Below are positions 7,642 through 11,838 of a stretch of 11,838 bases of DNA, one piece after another. Position 1 is the stretch's first letter; every line of letters begins with the position of its first letter. The stretch comes from Nitrospinota bacterium. Its GTDB lineage: Bacteria > Tectomicrobia > Entotheonellia > J063. The notes beneath the pieces were generated by a model. The model was not told where the DNA came from, searched no databases, and saw nothing but the letters and a program-made list of their open reading frames with translations. Location of the stretch: assembly GCA_003696125.1 (NCBI GenBank), contig RFHZ01000572.1:1-11838 (forward strand), given 5' to 3'. Position numbers and translations under genes: made by a program.

Positions 7642-7656
7642 ACCCTCTGGGAGGGT
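7642..7656. repeat. short perfect hairpin between the divergent aminotransferase and HAD genes
   Basis: ACCCTC-TGG-GAGGGT forms a 6-base stem with a 3-base loop, just upstream of the HAD promoter and of the proposed aminotransferase -35. With no T-run on either side it is not a terminator; it could be an operator. Confidence 0.3.
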
Positions 7657-7681
7657 GCGGGTGGTTTTAGAGGGAAGGCTC

Positions 7682-7690
7682 TGCTATAAT
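7682..7690 (+). promoter_or_regulatory. extended -10 promoter of the HAD gene
   Basis: TGCTATAAT contains a perfect TATAAT preceded by the TGn extension. No good -35 hexamer is seen 16-18 bases upstream, as usual for extended -10 promoters. Transcription would start near 7697, giving a leader of about 83 bases. Confidence 0.65.
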
Positions 7691-7779
7691 AGCGGGGAGT
7701 GAGGGGAGGCATTCGTGGATTCCTGCCGGTGGGGGAGAGCTGGAGAGCGGAGAGGCTTTGGAGAAGGATAAGGAGAGGC

Positions 7780-8466
7780 ATGAAAGCGGTGATCTTCGAC
7801 TTTGATGGATTGATGGTGGATACAGAGGTACCGGAGTATGAGAGCTGGCGAGAGGTCTATCGGCAGTTTGGTCTGGATCTCGCCTTAGAGCGCTGGGTGG
7901 AGTGTATCGGCACCTCGAGTGATGCCTTTGATCCCCTGGCTCATCTGGAAGAACTGCTGGGAAGGCCGGTAGAGCGGGAGAAGGTCCTGGCCACCAAGCG
8001 CCAGCGCTACCTGGACTGGGTACATAGCCAGCCCCTCCTACCCGGGGTAGCCGAGCGTATCGAGGAGGCCAGGGCGATGGGATTAAAGCTCGGCGTGGCC
8101 TCCAGTTCTTCACGCGACTGGGTGGAGAGTCACCTGGCACGCCATGACATCCTGCACCACTTCGACTGTATCCGTACCCGGGATGATGTGTGTGCGGTCA
8201 AGCCGAGTCCGGAGCTCTTCCTCTCTGTGGCCACCGCCCTTGCCGTGCCGCCGGCCGGGTGCCTGGTCTTTGAGGATTCGGCCCACGGTGTGCTTGCCGC
8301 CAAGCGGGCCGGGATGTATTGCGTGGCGGTACCCAACACCCTGACCCGGATCCTCGATCTCAGCCTGGCCGACCTCCAGGTCCCCTCTCTGGCCGCCATC
8401 TCCCTGCCCGAGTTGCTGGAGAGAGTGTGCTCAGACCCGAAGGTGAAACGCGACGAAGAGGGATAA
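7780..8466 (+). CDS. HAD superfamily (subfamily IA) hydrolase, phosphatase/phosphoglucomutase-like
   Basis: A 228-residue cytoplasmic enzyme of the haloacid dehalogenase superfamily, expected to act on a small phosphorylated metabolite with Mg2+. All four motifs are present: I, DFDGLMVDTE with nucleophile Asp7 and acid/base Asp9; II, VASSSSRDW with serine at 108-111; III, Lys141 in AVKPSPELF; IV, FEDSAHGVLAAKRAGM with Glu165 and Asp166. Residues from about 16 to 85 form the helical cap that covers the active site. The pattern resembles the beta-phosphoglucomutase/YhcW-type branch, but the substrate is unknown. The frame stays open upstream to 7699, but ATG 7780 is chosen because MKAVIFDFDG is the family N-terminus and AAGGAGAGG lies just before it. 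It is transcribed alone and converges with the selenoprotein gene, 16 bases from its end. Confidence 0.9.
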   Translation: MKAVIFDFDGLMVDTEVPEYESWREVYRQFGLDLALERWVECIGTSSDAFDPLAHLEELLGRPVEREKVLATKRQRYLDWVHSQPLLPGVAERIEEARAMGLKLGVASSSSRDWVESHLARHDILHHFDCIRTRDDVCAVKPSPELFLSVATALAVPPAGCLVFEDSAHGVLAAKRAGMYCVAVPNTLTRILDLSLADLQVPSLAAISLPELLERVCSDPKVKRDEEG

Positions 8467-8482
8467 GCAGCGGCCTTGCGCC

Positions 8483-9151
8483 TCACCCCTTCCCGTTTAT
8501 CAGGTGGTGTAAAAGCCGCAGGTATTCGGACTGGGGTACCGCCCCCACGATGCGCTGGGCCTCGACAAAGCGGGGAGTGTCAGCCTCGGTGTCCCCTGGC
8601 TGCAGGGTATGGAAGACCACGGTGGGGATGGCGGTGACCCGGTAGGTGGCGGTTGCCTCACGGAAGTCTTCCCAGACCAGGGCTCTGGCCTTACCCGTCT
8701 CCCAGTCCTGCCGGAAGGTCTCCATGTCCAGACCGGCTTCCTGCGCCACTTCGTATATCTCTTCTCGCCTGCTGATATTTTTCCCCTGGGTGAAGAAGGC
8801 CTCAAAGAGGAGGAGGTGCATGGTCTGGAACGCTTCCTCTCCCTGCCAGGAGGCGCATTTGGCCGCCTCCAGAGCCGGGAGGCTCCAGGTGGGGAAGTCT
8901 TCCCGTTCCCATCTGGTGAAGGTGATCCCGTCCTCGGCCGAGAGCAGGGCCGCTCTCCGCCAGGCCATCTCCCGGTACGTGCCACGGAAGGTCACGTTGG
9001 GATCCGGTTCGGGACGAAGCGGGAAGCTCTTACGCTCGATGATGAGGTGTTCCCCCCATGCTTCCTCGATGCGCCGGAGGCGAACCGCCGCCGGGTAGCA
9101 CCAGGGTCAGAGATAATCAGAGAATTCTACAATCTTGATCGCTATATCCAT
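8483..9151 (-). CDS. DsbA/FrnE-like thiol oxidoreductase with selenocysteine at the active site (Sec-Pro-Trp-Cys), UGA at codon 15
   Basis: Read from ATG 9151, the frame encodes M-D-I-A-I-K-I-V-E-F-S-D-Y-L, then TGA (9109-9107), then P-W-C-Y-P-A, and continues open to TGA at 8485-8483: 222 residues in all. In DsbA/FrnE-family thioredoxin-fold proteins this position reads DxxCPWCY, so the TGA replaces exactly the nucleophilic first cysteine of CPWC; the second, Cys18, is kept. The rest of the fold is present: a helical insertion (about 80-160), and the cis-proline loop TAIPTVVF with Pro176. There is no signal peptide, pointing to a cytoplasmic enzyme. A SECIS-like hairpin starts 4 bases after the TGA. 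GGGGGAACC precedes the ATG, which lies 15 bases after the FAH-family gene, so the two are co-transcribed. Gene callers that treat TGA as stop would report only the last 170 residues from GTG 8995. A cysteine-to-stop mutation in a dying gene is the alternative; intact downstream coding and the hairpin argue against it. No Sec machinery is in the window. Confidence 0.88.
9068..9109 (-). promoter_or_regulatory. putative bacterial SECIS element with its UGA codon
   Basis: Starting at UGA 9109-9107, the mRNA folds into a stem of three blocks: GGUGC (9102-9098) with GCAUC (9072-9068), CCGG (9094-9091) with CCGG (9077-9074), and GGCG (9089-9086) with CGCC (9082-9079), closed by the loop GUU (9085-9083). 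That is 13 pairs with one C/U mismatch and a small internal loop. The apical loop begins 21 bases after the UGA and its first base is G, both as expected for SelB-binding bacterial SECIS hairpins. Pairing was worked out by hand, not by energy calculation, and the region is GC-rich. Confidence 0.7.
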
Positions 9152-9166
9152 GGTTCCCCCGTAAAC

Positions 9167-10126
9167 TTACTCCTTACTCCTGACCACCCGGTTGCGCAAC
9201 TCTCCCACCTTTTCCACCGTGATCACCACCTCGTCTCCATCCTGGAGGAGGCGCTGCGGGTCACGGGTAAACCCGACTCCAGAAGGGGTACCGGTGGCGA
9301 CGACGTCTCCCGGTTCCAGGGTAAAGATCTGGGAGAGGTAGGCTATGATTTGCGGGATCTTAAAGATCAGGTGTTTCGTGTTAGAACTCTGCATCTGTTC
9401 CCCATTGAGCTCCAGCCGGATGTCCAGGCTATGGGGGTCAGGCACCTCGTCGGGCGAGACCAGGGCCGGGCCCAGCGGGGCAAAGGTATCAAACGTCTTT
9501 CCCACCATCCACTGCCCGGTCTTGAACTGGAAATCCCGGGCACTGACGTCGTTCATGATCGTGTACCCGGCCACATACTCCATGGCCACCTCTTCGGGGA
9601 TCTCATGGCCACGCTTGCCGATGATGAAGGTAAACTCCGCTTCGTAATCGACCTGGGTGCTGACCCGGGGCAGGACAATGTCGGCACCCGGACCGATAAG
9701 GGCGGTGTTGTATTTGGAGAAGAGGACCGGTTCGGTAGGAATCGGCTGGCCGGTTTCCTCGGCATGATCACGATAGTTGAGGCCTAAGCAGATGATCTTG
9801 GGGGGATTGAGGATAGGGGCAAGGAGGGTAACCTCGGCCTCTGGATAGAGGATGCCGGGATGCGGTTTGCCCGCCTCTGCTTCCAGGAGGGAAGAGTTCT
9901 CGATGACGAAGTGTAAGGTTTCCTGCGCTGCTTCGCGTGACTTCTCTCCCCCTTCCAGAAAGGCCCGCATGTCCGGAGGGAGCAGGGCAGCGGCAAGGGC
10001 GGTGGCACGTGGTTCCCCTTTTTCCTGCAACAGGCGGGCACAGGCCCGGTTGAGATCGATGACCATCCCGGTCCAAAGCGCTCCCAGACGGGGTTCAATA
10101 CCGTTATGAAAGGTGACAAGACGCAT
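9167..10126 (-). CDS. Fumarylacetoacetate hydrolase (FAH) family protein
   Basis: A 319-residue enzyme of the FAH superfamily, whose members cleave or isomerise C-C bonds next to keto groups in 2-oxo acids (acylpyruvate hydrolases, oxaloacetate decarboxylases or tautomerases, aromatic-catabolism hydratases/isomerases). The C-terminal catalytic domain starts near residue 108 (KIICLGLNYRDHAEETG). The Mg2+ ligands are visible as Glu162, Glu164 (QVDYEAEF) and Asp193 (NDVSARDFQ). Other family landmarks are Lys210 in VGKTFDTFAPLGP, and GDVVATGTPSGVGFTRDP at 273-290. An N-terminal domain of about 100 residues is typical of the longer members. The frame extends upstream to 10228, but ATG 10126 is chosen: AAGGAGG lies seven bases before it and MRLVTFHNG is the usual start. 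The substrate cannot be fixed. The gene has its own promoter (10200-10228) and heads a two-gene operon with the selenoprotein. Its last codons contain two GAGTAAG heptamers, the second giving the stop. Confidence 0.9.
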   Translation of the reverse strand: MRLVTFHNGIEPRLGALWTGMVIDLNRACARLLQEKGEPRATALAAALLPPDMRAFLEGGEKSREAAQETLHFVIENSSLLEAEAGKPHPGILYPEAEVTLLAPILNPPKIICLGLNYRDHAEETGQPIPTEPVLFSKYNTALIGPGADIVLPRVSTQVDYEAEFTFIIGKRGHEIPEEVAMEYVAGYTIMNDVSARDFQFKTGQWMVGKTFDTFAPLGPALVSPDEVPDPHSLDIRLELNGEQMQSSNTKHLIFKIPQIIAYLSQIFTLEPGDVVATGTPSGVGFTRDPQRLLQDGDEVVITVEKVGELRNRVVRSKE

Positions 10127-10199
10127 ACGTGTTCCTCCTTGCCTTATCTTGGTGGTAGATACGGTCCACACACATCGCCACTCGGCTTCTACTCCCTCT

Positions 10200-10228
10200 A
10201 TTCTTCCAGACAGGGACGGGGATGTCAA
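10200..10228 (-). promoter_or_regulatory. promoter of the FAH-selenoprotein operon
   Basis: On the minus strand TTGACA (10228-10223, perfect) and AAGAAT (10205-10200, 4 of 6) are separated by 17 bases. The -35 begins 4 bases after the stop codon of the upstream dehydrogenase gene. The expected start near 10193 gives a leader of about 67 bases. Confidence 0.65.
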
Positions 10229-10232
10229 GCGC

Positions 10233-11531
10233 TTACAGAAGGCGAATCTTTTCCCGGCCGGTTCTCACCTCTTTGGTCGCGTTCCGGGTATCCAGGATCA
10301 GGGGGGCATGCTCGACCACGAATTTGTAATCGACCTGCTGGTGATCGGTCACGATCACCACGCAGTCGGCCCCGGCCAGCGTCTGTTCGGTCAGCGGCAC
10401 CCAGTGGGCACTCGCTTCCTCCAGCCGTTGCACGTACGGATCGTAAAAGGAGAGGTTGGCCCCTTTTTGCTGGAGGATGCGGAGGATATCGAGGGCAGGA
10501 GACTCGCGGACATCACTCACATCCCGCTTATAGGTCACCCCCAGCATCAGGATCTTCGATCCCTTGATGCTCTTCTGGTGCTCGTTGAGGATATCGGCGA
10601 GCTTGGTCACCACATAGAGCGGCATATGCGTGTTGACCTCGGCGGCCAGTTCGATGAAGCGGGCCTTGTAGTTGAGGGTCTTGAGCTTCCAGGAGAGATA
10701 GAAGGGATCGACCGGAATACAATGACCACCCCAGCCGGGACCGGGGTAGAAGGGCATGAAGCCAAACGGCTTGGTGGCTGCCGCTTCGATCACCTCCCAG
10801 ACGTCGATTTCCAGTCGATCACACATGATGGCGATTTCATTGACCAGGGCGATGTTCACCGCCCGGAAGGTGTTCTCTAATAGCTTGACCATCTCTGCCG
10901 TCTTGGCCGAGCTGACCGGGATCACCTTTTGCATGGCCTGGCTGTACAGGGCCTGGGCCATGGCGGTGCAGGCCGGGGTGATGCCTCCGATGATCTTGGG
11001 GATGTTCTGGGCCGTGTAGTGCGGATTTCCCGGATCGAGCCGTTCCGGCGAGAAGGCCAGATAGAAATCGACTCCCACCTGCAGCCCTTTTGCCGTCAGT
11101 TCTGGCAGGATAAACTCCTCGGTGGTTCCCGGATAGGTGGTGCTTTCCAGGACGATCAACTGCTCGGCATGGAGATGTTCGGCGATCTTGCTGGTCACGG
11201 AAGCGATAAAGGAGATATCCGGGTCTTTGGTCTTACTCAGGGGGGTGGGCACACAGATGCTGACCGTGTCCAGCTCTTGCAGCACTGTAAAATCGCTGGT
11301 GGCCTGGAGTTTTCCCTGTTCCCGCAGGGTGTGCAGCTCGTGGGAGGAGACATCCTGGATATAGCTCTTCCCGGCGTTGATCTGTGTCACCTTGTTCCCA
11401 TCGATATCGATTCCGGTCACCGGAAAACCTGCTTTGGCAAAGGCGACCGCCAGGGGGAGGCCCACATACCCCAGGCCGATGATCCCGACCCGGGCGGTAC
11501 GGCTGGCAATTTTTTCTCTAAGCATAGACAT
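10233..11531 (-). CDS. Nucleotide-sugar dehydrogenase (UDP-N-acetylglucosamine/UDP-glucose 6-dehydrogenase family, WbpA-like)
   Basis: A 432-residue NAD-dependent dehydrogenase that oxidises C6 of a nucleotide sugar to the uronic acid in two steps, supplying precursors for surface polysaccharide. The Rossmann motif GIIGLGYVGLPLA lies at 17-29. Other family marks are CVPTPL at 93-98, LESTTYPGTTEE at 128-139, the central helix KLLENTFRAVNIALVNE at 216-232, and the catalytic GPGWGGHCIPVDPFY with Cys271. The C-terminal UDP-binding domain has LGVTYKRDVSDVRESPA near 330-346. The STTYPGTTEE and GGHCIPVDPFYLSWK patterns point to the WbpA/TviB-type UDP-HexNAc branch rather than plain Ugd, but substrate is not proven. 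The frame is open upstream to 11642 inside repeat sequence; ATG 11531 is preferred, with AAGGAG nine bases before it and a normal family N-terminus. No clear promoter was found. The stop lies four bases from the -35 of the next operon. Confidence 0.93.
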   Translation of the reverse strand: MSMLREKIASRTARVGIIGLGYVGLPLAVAFAKAGFPVTGIDIDGNKVTQINAGKSYIQDVSSHELHTLREQGKLQATSDFTVLQELDTVSICVPTPLSKTKDPDISFIASVTSKIAEHLHAEQLIVLESTTYPGTTEEFILPELTAKGLQVGVDFYLAFSPERLDPGNPHYTAQNIPKIIGGITPACTAMAQALYSQAMQKVIPVSSAKTAEMVKLLENTFRAVNIALVNEIAIMCDRLEIDVWEVIEAAATKPFGFMPFYPGPGWGGHCIPVDPFYLSWKLKTLNYKARFIELAAEVNTHMPLYVVTKLADILNEHQKSIKGSKILMLGVTYKRDVSDVRESPALDILRILQQKGANLSFYDPYVQRLEEASAHWVPLTEQTLAGADCVVIVTDHQQVDYKFVVEHAPLILDTRNATKEVRTGREKIRLL

Positions 11532-11572
11532 ACACCACTTCTCCTTCTCTAAAGGCACTATTATTAAAGGCT

Positions 11573-11654
11573 TTACCACAGAGCCGTGGAAGACACGGAG
11601 AAAGCCGGGCACAAAAGACCAGGCACAGAGGCACAGAGGCACAAAGGTACAAAG
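11573..11654. repeat. cacagag-type degenerate repeat with a four-copy octamer run
   Basis: The block begins accacagag and contains the small dyad CCGTG-GAAGA-CACGG (11584-11598). It ends in a tandem octamer: GCACAGAG twice (11623-11638), then GCACAAAG and GTACAAAG (11639-11654). It belongs to the same loose cagag family as 4541-4632 and 3355-3385. It lies in the leader region of the dehydrogenase gene and I see no protein-coding content. Confidence 0.6.
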
Positions 11655-11661
11655 GCGTCTG

Positions 11662-11689
11662 GTAGGGGCGCAGCGCGCTGCGCCCCTAC
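11662..11689. repeat. perfect 28-base palindrome (REP-like)
   Basis: The half-site GTAGGGGCGCAGCG is followed directly by its exact reverse complement, so either strand can form a 14-base stem (fewer in practice, since a loop is needed). Similar gtaggggc...gcccctac palindromes are frequent intergenic elements in some environmental bacteria. It has no T-run, so it is not an ordinary terminator. It touches the heptamer array on its right. Confidence 0.85.
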
Positions 11690-11838
11690 TCAGTCCTCAG
11701 TCCTCATCACTCATCACTCGTTACTCATCACTCGTTACTCAGTCCTCAGTCCTCATCACTCATTACTCGTTACTCATCACTCATTACTCAGCCCTCAGCC
11801 CTCAGTCCTCATTACTCGTTACTCATCACTCGTTACTC
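11688..11838. repeat. heptamer tandem array, 21 full units, continuing past the right edge
   Basis: From 11688 the sequence divides into 21 heptamers plus four bases with no insertion or deletion. Every unit contains CTC followed by one of just five four-base words: AGTC, AGCC, ATCA, ATTA or GTTA. The last base is linked to the second (G with C, T with A). On the other strand the units read GAG preceded by GACT, GGCT, TGAT, TAAT or TAAC. No gene is visible in it; together with 11532-11687 it makes a non-coding stretch of about 307 bases. Confidence 0.9.

Noticed and set aside
8483-8995. A 170-residue protein starting at GTG 8995 as a complete gene
   Set aside because: It lacks the active-site half of the fold; the frame continues upstream to ATG 9151 through a TGA at the active-site Cys position, and 8995 has no convincing ribosome binding site.
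8483-9151. Pseudogene with a nonsense mutation
   Set aside because: Only one stop, exactly at the redox Cys, with the flanking PWC motif and all downstream coding intact and a SECIS-like hairpin in the right place; random decay is a poor explanation.
8609-9787. 392-codon plus-strand open frame covering the selenoprotein and FAH genes
   Set aside because: Antisense to two genes with clear motifs, no family resemblance, no matching ribosome binding site. GC-rich DNA gives such long shadows.
10127-10228. N-terminal extension of the FAH gene to TTG 10228
   Set aside because: That TTG is part of the -35 box; ATG 10126 has a strong AAGGAGG and the family N-terminus.
11532-11642. N-terminal extension of the dehydrogenase into the repeat region
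   Set aside because: The extra residues are translated repeats, and ATG 11531 has a proper ribosome binding site and family-like start.
11688-11838. CRISPR array
   Set aside because: Units are 7 bases with no spacers of 25-40 bases and no cas genes; it is a short tandem repeat.

Overview
The window reads as ordinary chromosomal DNA of a diderm (Gram-negative-type) bacterium of fairly high GC. A LolC/LolD lipoprotein-export pair implies an outer membrane, while a ClpC-type chaperone and an in-frame UGA at a redox active site imply a lineage that combines ClpC with selenocysteine insertion. I cannot name the phylum from sequence alone; an uncultured or candidate-phylum bacterium is plausible. 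Promoters resemble the sigma-70 consensus (TTGACA-17-TATAAT).

Left part (1-5202, all minus strand, transcribed leftward): an HNH nuclease gene, then prfB (peptide release factor 2, with the classic autoregulatory +1 programmed frameshift), then a tightly overlapping lolC-lolD-clpC operon with its own strong promoter; clpC runs off the left edge. An imperfect inverted repeat lies between the HNH gene and prfB.

Middle (5203-8466): a divergent promoter region with two back-to-back sigma-70-like promoters whose -35 boxes form an inverted repeat. They drive the HNH gene (left) and a compact J-domain co-chaperone gene (right). The J-protein gene converges on a class I PLP aminotransferase gene. 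Divergent from that is a HAD-family phosphatase gene with an extended -10 promoter.

Right part (8467-11838, minus strand): a two-gene operon of a fumarylacetoacetate-hydrolase (FAH) family enzyme followed 15 bases later by a DsbA/FrnE-like oxidoreductase. The oxidoreductase gene contains an in-frame TGA exactly where the first cysteine of the CPWC redox motif should be, followed by a well-placed SECIS-like hairpin. I read it as a 222-residue selenoprotein with a Sec-Pro-Trp-Cys active site; conventional ORF calling would give only the C-terminal 170 residues. Upstream is a UDP-N-acetylglucosamine/UDP-glucose 6-dehydrogenase-type nucleotide-sugar dehydrogenase gene. The last ~270 bases are a composite of non-coding repeats: cacagag-type degenerate repeats, a perfect 28-base palindrome, and a 21-unit heptamer array built from only five four-base words, which runs off the right edge.

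The most interesting items are the selenocysteine DsbA-like gene in an operon with an FAH-family enzyme, and the structured heptamer array.
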